Position numbers and translations under genes: made by a program. The notes below the pieces were generated by a model that was not told the origin of the DNA, did no database searches, and saw nothing but the letters and a program-made list of their open reading frames with translations. 64,000 bases of DNA. Source: Luzula sylvatica. Lineage: Eukaryota > Streptophyta > Magnoliopsida > Poales > Juncaceae. This document shows positions 11,781 through 26,100 of this stretch, piece after piece; the stretch's first letter is position 1, and every line of letters starts with the position of its first letter. The stretch spans positions 71,731,264 through 71,795,263 of the forward strand of contig OX326958.1 in the NCBI GenBank assembly GCA_946800325.1, given 5' to 3'.

Positions 11781-12152
11781 ACAAATGATCTAAAAACACG
11801 TTATTTGAACTCCTCAAAGCGTTAAAATCTTGTTTTGAATCGGAAAACAAACTTTCTTAGTGTTTGTGAAATTTGGTGAAAAGTTATGTAGTAAAAGATA
11901 CGATACAACTGATCTAATAACACATTATTTGAACTCCTCAAAGCGTTAAAATCTTGTTTTGAATCGAAAAACAAAGTTTCTTAGTGTTTGTGAAATTTGG
12001 TGAAAAGTTATGTAGTAAAAGATACGAAACAAATGATCTAAAAACACGTGATTTGAACTCCTCAAAGCGTTAAAATCTTGTTTTGAATCGAAAAACAAAC
12101 TTTGTTAGTGTTTGTGAAATTTGGTGAAAAGTTATGTAGTAAAAGATACGAT
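11781..12152 (+). repeat. Mismatched patch in the 45-monomer pair (monomers 96-98)
   Basis: In the second copy (141-143) the order is GGAAAAC/TTTGTT, then ATAACT/CATGTTA/TGCTC, then CGTGATT with ATATTG. Here monomer 96 has GGAAAAC but TTTCTT. Monomer 97 is an ACAACT type with TAATAACACATTA and AAAGTTTCTT. Monomer 98 follows ACGAAAC and lacks ATATTG. The flanking monomers 95 and 99 agree again, so the patch is internal and the register is kept. Confidence 0.65.
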
Positions 12153-13888
12153 ACAACTGATCTAATAACACATTATTTGAACTCCTCAAAGCGTTAAAAT
12201 CTTGTTTTGAATCGAAAAACAAACTTTCTTAGTGGTTGCGAAATTTGGTGAAAAGTTACGTAGTAAAAGATACGATTCAAATGATCTAAAAACACGTTAT
12301 TTGAACTCCTCAAAGCGTTAAAATCTTGTTTTGAATCGAAAAACAAACTTTGTTAGTGTTTGTGAAATTTCGTGAAAAGTTATGTAGTAAAAGATACGAT
12401 ACAACTGATCTAAAAACACGTTATTTGAACTCCTCAAAGCGTTAAAATCTTGTTTTGAATCGAAAAACAAACTTTCTTAGTGTTTGCGAAATTTGGTGAA
12501 AAGCTATGTAGTAAAAGATACGATACAAATGATCTAAAAACACGTTATTTGAACTCCTCAAAGCGTTAAAATCTTGTTTTGAATCGAAAAACAAACTTTC
12601 TTAGTGTTTGTGAAATTTGGTGAAAAATTAGGTAGTAAAAGATACGATACAAATGATCTAAAAACACGTTATTTGAACTCCTCAAAGCGTTAAAATCTTG
12701 TTTTGAATCGAAAAACAAACTTTGTTAGTGTTTGTGAAATTTGGTGAAAAGTGATGTAGTAAAAGATACGATACAACTGGTCTAAAAACACGTTATTTGA
12801 ACTACTCAAAGCGCTAAAATCTTGTTTTGAATCGAAAAACAAACTTTCTTAGTGTTTGTGAAATTTGGTGAAAAGTTATGTAGTAAAAGATACGATACAA
12901 ATGATCTAAAAACGCGTTATTTGAGCTCCTCAAAGCGTTAAAATCTTGTTTTGAATCGAAAAACAAACTTTCTTAGTGTTTGTGAAATTTGGTGAAAAGT
13001 TATGTAGTAAAAGATACGATACAAATGATCTAAAAACACGTGATTTGAACTCCTCAAAGCGTTAAAATCTTGTTTTGAATCGAAAAACAAACTTTGTTAG
13101 TGTTTGTGAAATTTGGTGAAAAGTTATGTAGTAAAAGATACGATACAACTGATCTAAAAACATATTATTTGAACTCCTCAAAGCGTTAAAATCTTGTTTT
13201 GAATCGAAAAACAAACTTTCTTAGTGGTTGCGAAATTTGGTGAAAAGTTACGTAGTAAAAGATACGATACAAATGATCTAAAAACACGTTATTTGAACTC
13301 CTCAAAGCGTTAAAATCTTGTTTTGAATCGAAAAACAAACTTTGTTAGTGTTTGTGAAATTTCGTGAATAGTTATGTAGTAAAAGATACGATACAACTGA
13401 TCTAAAAACACCTTATTTGAACTCCTCAAAGCGTTAAAATCTTGTTTTGAATCGGAAAACAAAGTTTATTAGTGTTTGCGAAATTTGGTGAAAAGTTATG
13501 TAGTAAAAGATACGATACAAATGATCTAAAAACACGTTATTTGAACTCCTCAAAGCTTTAAAATCTTGTTTTGAATCGAAAAAAAAACATTCTTAGTGTT
13601 TGTGAAATTTGGTGAAAAGTTATGTAGTAAAAGATACGATACAAATGATCTAAAAACACGTTATTTGAACACCTCAAAGCGTTAAAATCTTGTTTTGAAT
13701 CGAAAAACAAACTTCCATAGTGTCTGTGAAATTTGGTGAAAAGTTATGTAGTAAAAGATACGATACAAATGATCTAAAAACACGTGATTTGAACTCCTCA
13801 AAGCGTTAAAATCTTGTTTTGAATCGAAAAACAAACTTTGTTAGTGTTTGTGAAATTTGGTGAAAAGTTATGTAGTAAAAGATACGAT

Positions 13889-16800
13889 ACAACTGATCCA
13901 AAAACATGTTTTTTGAACTCCTCAAAGCGTTAATATCTTGTTTTGAATCGAAAAACAAACTTTCTTAGTGTTTGTGAAATTTGGTGAAAAGTTAAGTAGT
14001 AAAAGATACGACACAAATGATCTAAAAACACGTTATTTGAACTCCTCAAAGCGTTAAAATCTTGTTTTGAATCGAAAAACAAACTTTCTTAGTGTTTGTG
14101 AAATTTGGTGAAAAGTTATGTAGTAAAAGATACGATACAAATGATCTAAAAACACGTTATTTGAACTCCTCAAAGCGTTAAAATCTTGTTTTGAATCGGA
14201 AAACAAACTTTGTTAGTGTTTGTGAAATTTGGTGAAAAGTTATGTAGTAAAAGATACGATATAACTGATCTAAAAACATGTTATTTGAACTGCTCAAAGC
14301 GTTAAAATCTTGTTTTGAATCGAAAAACAAACTTTCTTAGTGTTTGTGAAATTTGGTGAAAAGTTATGTAGTAAAAGATACGATACAAATGATCTAAAAA
14401 CACGTTATTTGAACTCCTCAAAGCGTTAAAATATTGTTTTGAATCGAAAAACAAACTTTGTTAGTGTTTGTGAAATTTGGTGAAAAGTGATGTAGTAAAA
14501 GATACGATACAACTGGTCTAAAAACACGTTATTTGAACTACTCAAAGCGCTAAAATCTTGTTTTGAATCGAAAAACAAACTTTCTTAGTATTTGTGAAAT
14601 TTGGTGAAAAGTTATGTAGTAAAAGATACGATACAAATGATCTAAAAACGCGTTATTTGAGCTCCTCAAAGCGTTAAAATCTTGTTTTGAATCGAAAAAC
14701 AAACTTTCTTAGTGTTTGTGAAATTTGGTGAAAAGTTATGTAGTAAAAGATACGATACAAATGATCTAAAAACACGTGATTTGAACTCCTCAAAGAGTTA
14801 AAATCTTGTTTTGAATCGAAAAACAAACTTTGTTAGTGTTTGTGAAATTTGGTGAAAAGTTATGTAGTAAAAGATACGATACAACTGATCTAAAAACACA
14901 TTATTTGAACTCCTCAAAGCGTTAAAATCTTGTTTTGAATCGAAAAACAAACTTTCTTAGTGGTTGCGAAATTTGGTGAAAAGTTACGTAGTAAAAGATA
15001 CGATACAAATGATCTAAAAACACGTTATTTGAACTGCTCAAAGCGTTAAAATCTTGTTTTGATTCGAAAAACAAACTTTGTTAGTGTTTGTGAAATTTCG
15101 TGATTAGTTATGTAGTAAAAGATACGATACAACTGATCTAAAAACACCTTATTTGAACTCCTCAAAGCGTTAAAATCTTGTTTTGAATCGAAAAACAAAC
15201 TTTCTTAGTGTTTGCAAAATTTGGTGAAAAGTTATGTAGTAAAAGATACGATACAAATGATCTAAAAACACGTTATTTGAACTCCTCAAAGTGTTACAAT
15301 TTTGTTTTGAATCGAAAAATAAACTTTCTTAGTGTTTGTGAAATTTGGTGAAAAGTTATGTAGTAAAAGATACGATACAAATGAACTAAAAACACGTGAT
15401 TTGAACTCCTCAAAGCGTTAAAATCTTGTTTTGAATCGAAAAACAAACTTTGTTAGTGTTTGTGAAATTTGGTGAAAAGTTATGTAGTAAAAGATACGAT
15501 ACAACTGATCCAAAAACATGTTTTTTGAACTCCTCAAATCGTTAATATCTTGTTTTGAATCGAAAAACAAACTTTCTTAGTGTTTGTGAAATTTGGTGAA
15601 AAGTTAAGTAGTAAAAGATACGACACAAATGATCTAAAAACACGTTATTTGAACTCCTCAAAGCGTTAAAATCTTGTTTTGAATCGAAAAACAAACTTTC
15701 TTAGTGTTTGTGAAATTTGGTGAAAAGTTATGTAGTAAAAGATACGATACAAATCATCTAAAAACACGTTATTTGAACTCCTCAAAGCGTTAAAATCTTG
15801 TTTTGAATCGGAAAACAAACTTTGTTAGTGTTTGTGAAATTTGGTGAAAAGTTATGTAGTAAAAGATACGATATGACTGATCTAAATACATGTTATTTGA
15901 ACTGCTCAAAGCGTTAAAATCTTGTTTTGAATCGAAAAACAAACTTTCTTAGTGTTTGTGAAATTTGGTGAAAAGTTATGTAGTAAAAGATACGATACAA
16001 ATGATCTAAAAACACGTGATTTGAACTCCTCAAAGCGTTAAAATCTTGTTTTGAATCGAAAAACAAACTTTGTTAGTGTTTGTGAAATTTGGTGAAAAGT
16101 TATGTAGTAAAAGATACGATACAACTGATCTAAAAACACATTATTTGAACTCCTCAAAGCGTTAAAATCTTGTTTTGAATCGAAAAACAAACTTTCTTAG
16201 TGGTTGCGAAATTTGGTGAAAAGTTACGTAGTAAAAGATACGATACAAATGATCTAAAAACACGTTATTTGAACTCCTCAAAGCGTTAAAATCTTGTTTT
16301 GAATCGAAAAACAAACTTTGTTAGTGTTTGTGAAATTTCGTGAAAAGTTATGTAGTAAAAGATACGATACAACTGATCTAAAAAGACGTTATTTGAACTC
16401 CTCAAAGCGTTAAAATCTTGTTTTGAATCGAAAAACAAACTTTCTTAGTGTTTGCGAAATTTGGTGAAAAGTTATGTAGTAAAAGATACTATACAAATGA
16501 TCTAAAAACACGTTATTTCAACTCCTCAAAGCGTTAAAATCTTGTTTTGAATCGAAAAACAAACTTTCTTAGTGTTTGCGAAATTTGGTGAAAAGTTAGG
16601 TAGTAAAAGATACGATACAAATGATCTAAAAACACGTTGTTTGAACTCCTCAAAGCGTTAAAATCTTGTTTTGAATCGAAAAACAAACTTTGTTAGTGTT
16701 TGTGAAATTTGGTGAAAAGTTATGTAGTAAAAGATACGATACAACTGGTCTAAAAACACGTTATTTGAACTACTCAAAGCGCTAAAATCTTGTTTTGAAT

Positions 16801-19468
16801 CGAAAAACAAACTTTCTTAGTGTTTGTGAAATTTGGTGAAAAGTTATGTAGTAAAAGATACGATACAAATGATCTAAAAACGCGTTATTTGAGCTCCTCA
16901 AAGCGTTAAAATCTTGTTTTGAATCGAAAAACAAACTTTCTTAGTGTTTGTGAAATTTGGTGAAAAGTTATGTAGTAAAAGATACGATACAAATGATCTA
17001 AAAACACGTGATTTGAACTCCTCAAAGCGTTAAAATCTTGTTTTGAATCGAAAAACAAACTTTCTTAGTGTTTGTGAAATTTGGTGAAAAGTTATGTAGT
17101 AAAAGATACGATACAACTGATCCAAAAACATGTTTTTTGAACTCCTCAAAGCGTTAATATCTTGTTTTGAATCGAAAAACAAACTTTCTTAGTGTTTGTG
17201 AAATTTGGTGAAAAGTTAAGTAGTAAAAGATACGACACAAATGATCTAAAAACACGTTATTTGAACTCCTCAAAGCGTTAAAATCTTGTTTTGAATCGAA
17301 AAACAAACTTTCTTAGTGTTTGTGAAATTTGGTGAAAAGTTATGTAGTAAAAGATACGATACAAATGATCTAAAAACACGTTATTTGAACTCCTCAAAGC
17401 GTTAAAATCTTGTTTTGAATCGGAAAACAAACTTTGTTAGTGTTTGTGAAATTTGGTGAAAAGTTATGTAGTAAAAGATACGATATAACTGATCTAAAAA
17501 CATGTTATTTGAACTGCTCAAAGCGTTAAAATCTTGTTTTGAATCGAAAAACAAACTTTCTTAGTGTTTGTGAAATTTGGTGAAAAGTTATGTAGTAAAA
17601 GATACGATACAAATGATCTAAAAACACGTGATTTGAACTCCTCAAAGCGTTAAAATATTGTTTTGAATCGAAAAACAAACTTTGTTAGTGTTTGTGAAAT
17701 TTGGTGAAAAGTTATGTAGTAAAAGATACGATACAACTGATCTAATAACACATTATTTGAACTCCTCAAAGCGTTAAAATCTTGTTTTGAATCGAAAAAC
17801 AAACTTTCTTAGTGGTTGCGAAATTTGGTGAAAAGTTACGTAGTAAAAGATACGATTCAAATGATCTAAAAACACGTTATTTGAACTCCTCAAAGCGTTA
17901 AAATCTTGTTTTGAATCGAAAAACAAACTTTGTTAGTGTTTGTGAAATTTCGTGAAAAGTTATGTAGTAAAAGATACGATACAACTGATCTAAAAACACG
18001 TTATTTGAACTCCTCAAAGCGTTAAAATCTTGTTTTGAATCGAAAAACAAACTTTCTTAGTGTTTGCGAAATTTGGTGAAAAGTTATGTAGTAAAAGATA
18101 CGATACAAATGATCTAAAAACACGTTATTTGAACTCCTCAAAGCGTTAAAATCTTGTTTTGAATCGAAAAACAAACTTTCTTAGTGTTTGTGAAATTTGG
18201 TGAAAAATTAGGTAGTAAAAGATACGATACAAATGATCTAAAAACACGTTATTTGAACTCCTCAAAGCGTTAAAATCTTGTTTTGAATCGAAAAACAAAC
18301 TTTGTTAGTGTTTGTGAAATTTGGTGAAAAGTGATGTAGTAAAAGATACGATACAACTGGTCTAAAAACACGTTATTTGAACTACTCAAAGCGCTAAAAT
18401 CTTGTTTTGAATCGAAAAACAAACTTTCTTAGTGTTTGTGAAATTTGGTGAAAAGTTATGTAGTAAAAGATACGATACAAATGATCTAAAAACGCGTTAT
18501 TTGAGCTCCTCAAAGCGTTAAAATCTTGTTTTGAATCGAAAAACAAACTTTCTTAGTGTTTGTGAAATTTGGTGAAAAGTTATGTAGTAAAAGATACGAT
18601 ACAAATGATCTAAAAACACGTGATTTGAACTCCTCAAAGCGTTAAAATCTTGTTTTGAATCGAAAAACAAACTTTGTTAGTGTTTGTGAAATTTGGTGAA
18701 AAGTTATGTAGTAAAAGATACGATACAACTGATCTAAAAACACATTATTTGAACTCCTCAAAGCGTTAAAATCTTGTTTTGAATCGAAAAACAAACTTTC
18801 TTAGTGGTTGCGAAATTTGGTGAAAAGTTACGTAGTAAAAGATACGATACAAATGATCTAAAAACACGTTATTTGAACTCCTCAAAGCGTTAAAATCTTG
18901 TTTTGAATCGAAAAACAAACTTTGTTAGTGTTTGTGAAATTTCGTGAATAGTTATGTAGTAAAAGATACGATACAACTGATCTAAAAACACCTTATTTGA
19001 ACTCCTCAAAGCGTTAAAATCTTGTTTTGAATCGGAAAACAAAGTTTATTAGTGTTTGCGAAATTTGGTGAAAAGTTATGTAGTAAAAGATACGATACAA
19101 ATGATCTAAAAACACGTTATTTGAACTCCTCAAAGCTTTAAAATCTTGTTTTGAATCGAAAAAAAAACATTCTTAGTGTTTGTGAAATTTGGTGAAAAGT
19201 TATGTAGTAAAAGATACGATACAAATGATCTAAAAACACGTTATTTGAACACCTCAAAGCGTTAAAATCTTGTTTTGAATCGAAAAACAAACTTCCATAG
19301 TGTCTGTGAAATTTGGTGAAAAGTTATGTAGTAAAAGATACGATACAAATGATCTAAAAACACGTGATTTGAACTCCTCAAAGCGTTAAAATCTTGTTTT
19401 GAATCGAAAAACAAACTTTGTTAGTGTTTGTGAAATTTGGTGAAAAGTTAAGTAGTAAAAGATACGAT
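13889..19468 (+). repeat. 45-monomer higher-order unit, second copy (113-157)
   Basis: This is the right copy of the 5,580-bp duplication of 8309-13888. Scattered single differences are visible, for example GATACAACT here against GATTCAACT at monomer 86, CACATTA against CATATTA at monomer 106, and GTTATG against GCTATG at monomer 101. The copies are therefore similar but not fresh. It ends where monomer 158 departs from the GATCC type of monomer 113. Confidence 0.8.
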
Positions 19469-22400
19469 ACAACTGATCTAAAAACACGTTATTTGAACTC
19501 CTCAAAGCGTTAAAATCCTGTTTTGAATCGAAAAACAAACTTTCTTAGTGGTTGCGAAATTTGGTGAAAAGTTACGTAGTAAAAGATACGATACAAATGA
19601 TCTAAAAACATGTTATTTGAACTCCTCAAAGCGTTAAAATCTTGTTTTGAATCGAAAAACAAACTTTGTTAGTGTTTGTGAAATTTCGTGAAAAGTTATG
19701 TAGTGAAAGATACGATACAACTGATCTAAAAACACGTTATTTGAACTCCTCAAAGCGTTAAAATCTTGTTTTGAATCGAAAAACAAACTTTCTTAGTGTT
19801 TGCGAAATTTGGTGACAAGTTATGTAGTAAAAGATACGATACAAATGATCTAAAAACACGTTATTTGAACTCCTCAAAGCGTTAAAATCTTGTTTTGAAT
19901 CGAAAAACAAACTTTCTTAGTGTTTGTGAAATTTGGTGAAAAGTTAGGTAGTAAAAGATACGATACAAATGATCTAAAAACACGTTATTTGAACTCCTCA
20001 AAGCGTTAAAATCTAGTTTTGAATCGAAAAACAAACTTTCTTAGTGTTTGCGAAATTTGGTGAAAAGTTATGTAGTAAAAGATACGATACAAATGATCTA
20101 AAAACACGTTATTTGAACTCCTCAAAGCGTTAAAATCATGTTTTGAATCGAAAAACAAACTTTCTTAGTGTTTGTGAAATTTGGTGAAAAGTTAGGTAGT
20201 AAAAGATACGATACAAATGATCTAAAAACACGTTATTTGAACTCCTCAAAGCGTTAAAATCTTGTTTTGAATCGAAAAACAAACTTTGTTAGTGTTTGTG
20301 AAATTTGGTGAAAAGTGATGTAGTAAAAGATACGATACAACTGGTCTAAAAACACGTTATTTGAACTACTCAAAGCGCTAAAATCTTGTTTCGAATCGAA
20401 AAACAAACTTTCTTAGTGTTTGTGAAATTTGGTGAAAAGTTATGTAGTAAAAGATACGATACAAATGATCTAAAAACGCGTTATTTGAGCTCCTCAAAGC
20501 GTTAAAATCTTGTTTTGAATCGAAAAACAAACTTTCTTAGTGGTTGCGAAATTTGGTGAAAAGTTACGTAGTAAAAGATACGATACAAATGATCTAAAAA
20601 CACGTGATTTGAACTCCTCAAAGCGTTAAAATCTTGTTTTGAATCGAAAAACAAACTTTGTTAGTGTTTGTGAAATTTGGTGAAAAGTTATGTAGTAAAA
20701 GATACGATACAACTGATCTAAAAACACATTATTTGAACTCCTCAAAGCGTTAAAATCTTGTTTTGAATCGAAAAACAAACTTTGTTAGTGTTTGTGAAAT
20801 TTCGTGAATAGTTATGTAGTAAAAGATACGATACAACTGATCTAAAAACACCTTATTTGAACTCCTCAAAGCGTTAAAATCTTGTTTTGAATCGAAAAAC
20901 AAACTTTCTTAGTGTTTGCAAAATTTGGTGAAAAGTTATGTAGTAAAAGATACGATACAAATGATCTAAAAACACGTTATTTGAACTCCTCAAAGTGTTA
21001 CAATCTTGTTTTGAATCGAAAAACAAACGTTCTTAGTGTTTGTGAAATTTGGTGAAAAGTTATGTAGTAAAAGATACGATACAAATGATCTAAAAACACG
21101 TGATTTGAACTCCTCAAAGCGTTAAAATCTTGTTTTGAATCGAAAAACAAACTTTGTTAGTGTTTGTGAAATTTGGTGAAAAGTTATGTAGTAAAAGATA
21201 CGATACAACTGATCCAAAAACATGTTTTTTGAACTCCTCAAAGCGTTAATATCTTGTTTTGAATCGAAAAACAAACTTTCTTAGTGTTTGTGAAATTTGG
21301 TGAAAAGTTAAGTAGTAAAAGATACGACACAAATGATCTAAAAACACATTATTTGAACTCCTCAAAGCGTTAAAATCTTGTTTTGAATCGAAAAACAAAC
21401 TTTCTTAGTGTTTGTGAAATTTGGTGAAAAGTTATGTAGTAAAAGATACGATACAAATGATCTAAAAACACGTTATTCGAACTCCTCAAAGCGTTAAAAT
21501 CTTGTTTTGAATCGGAAAACAAACTTTGTTAGTGTTTGTGAAATTTGGTGAAAAGTTATGTAGTAAAAGATACGATATAACTGATCTAAAAACATGTTAT
21601 TTGAACTGCTCAAAGCGTTAAAATCTTGTTTTGAATCGAAAAACAAACTTTCTTAGTGTTTGTGAAATTTGGTGAAAAGTTATCTAGTAAAAGATACGAT
21701 ACAAATGATCTAAAAACACGTGATTTGAACCCCTCAAAGCGTTAAAATCTTGTTTTGAATCGAAAAACAAACTTTGTTAGTGTTTGTGAATTTGGGTGAA
21801 AAGTTATGTAGTAAAAGATACGATACAACTGGTCTAAAAACACATTATTTGAACTCCTCAAAGCGTTAAAATCTTGTTTTGAATCGAAAAACAAACTTTC
21901 TTAGTGGTTGCGAAATTTGGTGAAAAGTTACGTAGTAAAAGATACGATACAAATGATCTAAAAACACGTTATTTGAACTCCTCAAAGCGTTAAAATCTTG
22001 TTTTGAATCGAAAAACAAACTTTGTTAGTGTTTGTGAAATTTCGTGAATAGTTATGTAGTAAAAGATACGATACAACTGATCTAAAAACACCTTATTTGA
22101 ACTCCTCAAAGCGTTAAAATCTTGTTTTGAATCGAAAAACAAACTTTCTTAGTGTTTGCAAAATTTGGTGAAAAGTTATGTAGTAAAAGATACGATACAA
22201 ATGATCTAAAAACACGTTATTTGAACTCCTCAAAGCGTTACAATCTTGTTTTGAATCGAAAAATAAACTTTCTTAGTGTTTGTGAAATTTGGTGAAAAGT
22301 TATGTAGTAAAAGATACGATACAAATGATCTAAAAACACGTGATTTGAACTCCTCAAAGCGTTAAAATCTTGTTTTGAATCGAAAAACAAACTTTGTTAG

Positions 22401-23188
22401 TGTTTGTGAAATTTGGTGAAAAGTTATGTAGTAAAAGATACGATACAACTGATCTAAAAACATGTTTTTTGAACTCCTCAAAGCGTTACAATCTTGTTTT
22501 GAATCGAAAAACAAACTTTCTTAGTGTTTGGGAAATTTGGGGAAAAGTTAGGTACTAAAAGATACGATACAAATGATCTAAAAACACGTTATTTGAACTC
22601 CTCAAAGCGTTAAAATCTTGTTTTGAATCGAAAAACAAACTTTCTTAGTGTTTGCGAAATTTGGTGACAAGTTATGTAGTAAAAGATACGATACAAATGA
22701 TCTAAAAACACGTTATTTGAACTCCTCAAAGCGTTAAAATCTTGTTTTGAATCGAAAAACAAACTTTCTTAGTGTTTGTGAAATTTGGTGAAAAGTTAGG
22801 TAGTAAAAGATACGATACAAATGATCTAAAAACACGTTATTTGAACTCCTCAAAGCGTTAAAATCTTGTTTTGAATCGAAAAACAAACTTTGTTAGTGTT
22901 TGTGAAATTTGGTGAAAAGTGATGTAGTAAAAGATACGATACAACTGGTCTAAAAACACGTTATTTGAACTACTCAAAGCGCTAAAATCTTGTTTTGAAT
23001 CGAAAAACAAACTTTCTTAGTGTTTGTGAAATTTGGTGAAAAGTTATGTAGTAAAAGATACGATACAAATGATCTAAAAACACATTATTTGAACTCCTCA
23101 AAGCGTTAAAATCTTGTTTTGAATCGAAAAACAAACTTTCTTAGTGTTTGTGAAATTTGGTGAAAAGTTATGTAGTAAAAGATACGAT
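17361..23188 (+). repeat. 47-monomer higher-order unit, first copy (141-187)
   Basis: This is the left copy of a 5,828-bp tandem duplication. Markers recur 47 monomers later: GGAAAAC (17421 to 23249), TAATAACACATTA (about 17744 to 23572), GATTCAAAT (17856 to 23684), GGAAAACAAAGTTTATT (19034 to 24862), TTCGAATCG (20391 to 26219) and TATCTAG (about 21682 to 27510). CACCTTA anchors inside it fall at monomers 154, 169 and 179. The left end overlaps the 45-monomer duplication, so the two events were nested or successive. Confidence 0.82.
20461..20832 (+). repeat. Fusion monomers 166 and 168
   Basis: Monomer 166 joins an ACGCG/GAGCTC head to a TGGTTGCG/TACGTAG tail that normally belongs to the following CACATTA monomer. 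Monomer 168 joins a CACATTA head to a TTTGTT/TTTCGTGAATAG tail that normally belongs to the next monomer. Each looks like loss of one monomer by in-register exchange. Both are reproduced in the second 47-monomer copy (213 and 215, 26289-26660), so they predate that duplication. Confidence 0.6.
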
Positions 23189-26100
23189 ACAAATGATCTA
23201 AAAACACGTTATTTGAACTCCTCAAAGCGTTAAAATCTTGTTTTGAATCGGAAAACAAACTTTGTTAGTGTTTGTGAAATTTGGTGAAAAGTTATGTAGT
23301 AAAAGATACGATATAACTGATCTAAAAACATGTTATTTGAACTGCTCAAAGCGTTAAAATCTTGTTTTGAATCGAAAAACAAACTTTCTTAGTGTTTGTG
23401 AAATTTGGTGAAAAGTTATGTAGTAAAAGATACGATACAAATGATCTAAAAACACGTGATTTGAACTCCTCAAAGCGTTAAAATATTGTTTTGAATCGAA
23501 AAACAAACTTTGTTAGTGTTTGTGAAATTTGGTGAAAAGTTATGTAGTAAAAGATACGATACAACTGATCTAATAACACATTATTTGAACTCCTCAAAGC
23601 GTTAAAATCTTGTTTTGAATCGAAAAACAAACTTTCTTAGTGGTTGCGAAATTTGGTGAAAAGTTACGTAGTAAAAGATACGATTCAAATGATCTAAAAA
23701 CACGTTATTTGAACTCCTCAAAGCGTTAAAATCTTGTTTTGAATCGAAAAACAAACTTTGTTAGTGTTTGTGAAATTTCGTGAAAAGTTATGTAGTAAAA
23801 GATACGATACAACTGATCTAAAAACACGTTATTTGAACTCCTCAAAGCGTTAAAATCTTGTTTTGAATCGAAAAACAAACTTTCTTAGTGTTTGCGAAAT
23901 TTGGTGAAAAGTTATGTAGTAAAAGATACGATACAAATGATCTAAAAACACGTTATTTGAACTCCTCAAAGCGTTAAAATCTTGTTTTGAATCGAAAAAC
24001 AAACTTTCTTAGTGTTTGTGAAATTTGGTGAAAAATTAGGTAGTAAAAGATACGATACAAATGATCTAAAAACACGTTATTTGAACTCCTCAAAGCGTTA
24101 AAATCTTGTTTTGAATCGAAAAACAAACTTTGTTAGTGTTTGTGAAATTTGGTGAAAAGTGATGTAGTAAAAGATACGATACAACTGGTCTAAAAACACG
24201 TTATTTGAACTACTCAAAGCGCTAAAATCTTGTTTTGAATCGAAAAACAAACTTTCTTAGTGTTTGTGAAATTTGGTGAAAAGTTATGTAGTAAAAGATA
24301 CGATACAAATGATCTAAAAACGCGTTATTTGAGCTCCTCAAAGCGTTAAAATCTTGTTTTGAATCGAAAAACAAACTTTCTTAGTGTTTGTGAAATTTGG
24401 TGAAAAGTTATGTAGTAAAAGATACGATACAAATGATCTAAAAACACGTGATTTGAACTCCTCAAAGCGTTAAAATCTTGTTTTGAATCGAAAAACAAAC
24501 TTTGTTAGTGTTTGTGAAATTTGGTGAAAAGTTATGTAGTAAAAGATACGATACAACTGATCTAAAAACACATTATTTGAACTCCTCAAAGCGTTAAAAT
24601 CTTGTTTTGAATCGAAAAACAAACTTTCTTAGTGGTTGCGAAATTTGGTGAAAAGTTACGTAGTAAAAGATACGATACAAATGATCTAAAAACACGTTAT
24701 TTGAACTCCTCAAAGCGTTAAAATCTTGTTTTGAATCGAAAAACAAACTTTGTTAGTGTTTGTGAAATTTCGTGAATAGTTATGTAGTAAAAGATACGAT
24801 ACAACTGATCTAAAAACACCTTATTTGAACTCCTCAAAGCGTTAAAATCTTGTTTTGAATCGGAAAACAAAGTTTATTAGTGTTTGCGAAATTTGGTGAA
24901 AAGTTATGTAGTAAAAGATACGATACAAATGATCTAAAAACACGTTATTTGAACTCCTCAAAGCTTTAAAATCTTGTTTTGAATCGAAAAAAAAACATTC
25001 TTAGTGTTTGTGAAATTTGGTGAAAAGTTATGTAGTAAAAGATACGATACAAATGATCTAAAAACACGTTATTTGAACACCTCAAAGCGTTAAAATCTTG
25101 TTTTGAATCGAAAAACAAACTTCCATAGTGTCTGTGAAATTTGGTGAAAAGTTATGTAGTAAAAGATACGATACAAATGATCTAAAAACACGTGATTTGA
25201 ACTCCTCAAAGCGTTAAAATCTTGTTTTGAATCGAAAAACAAACTTTGTTAGTGTTTGTGAAATTTGGTGAAAAGTTAAGTAGTAAAAGATACGATACAA
25301 CTGATCTAAAAACACGTTATTTGAACTCCTCAAAGCGTTAAAATCCTGTTTTGAATCGAAAAACAAACTTTCTTAGTGGTTGCGAAATTTGGTGAAAAGT
25401 TACGTAGTAAAAGATACGATACAAATGATCTAAAAACATGTTATTTGAACTCCTCAAAGCGTTAAAATCTTGTTTTGAATCGAAAAACAAACTTTGTTAG
25501 TGTTTGTGAAATTTCGTGAAAAGTTATGTAGTGAAAGATACGATACAACTGATCTAAAAACACGTTATTTGAACTCCTCAAAGCGTTAAAATCTTGTTTT
25601 GAATCGAAAAACAAACTTTCTTAGTGTTTGCGAAATTTGGTGACAAGTTATGTAGTAAAAGATACGATACAAATGATCTAAAAACACGTTATTTGAACTC
25701 CTCAAAGCGTTAAAATCTTGTTTTGAATCGAAAAACAAACTTTCTTAGTGTTTGTGAAATTTGGTGAAAAGTTAGGTAGTAAAAGATACGATACAAATGA
25801 TCTAAAAACACGTTATTTGAACTCCTCAAAGCGTTAAAATCTAGTTTTGAATCGAAAAACAAACTTTCTTAGTGTTTGCGAAATTTGGTGAAAAGTTATG
25901 TAGTAAAAGATACGATACAAATGATCTAAAAACACGTTATTTGAACTCCTCAAAGCGTTAAAATCATGTTTTGAATCGAAAAACAAACTTTCTTAGTGTT
26001 TGTGAAATTTGGTGAAAAGTTAGGTAGTAAAAGATACGATACAAATGATCTAAAAACACGTTATTTGAACTCCTCAAAGCGTTAAAATCTTGTTTTGAAT

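Larger units (their letters stand above)
8309..13888 (+). repeat. 45-monomer higher-order unit, first copy (68-112)
   Basis: This is the left copy of a 5,580-bp tandem duplication. Markers recur exactly 45 monomers later: TTAGTATTTG (9008 to 14588), GATATGACT (10292 to 15872), TACGATTCAAAT (about 12276 to 17856), and the GGAAAACAAAGTTTATT type (13454 to 19034). The homology starts at the GATCC monomer 68. Monomers 67 and 112 differ (TTTCTT against TTTGTT). Monomers 96-98 are an exception and are listed separately. Confidence 0.8.
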
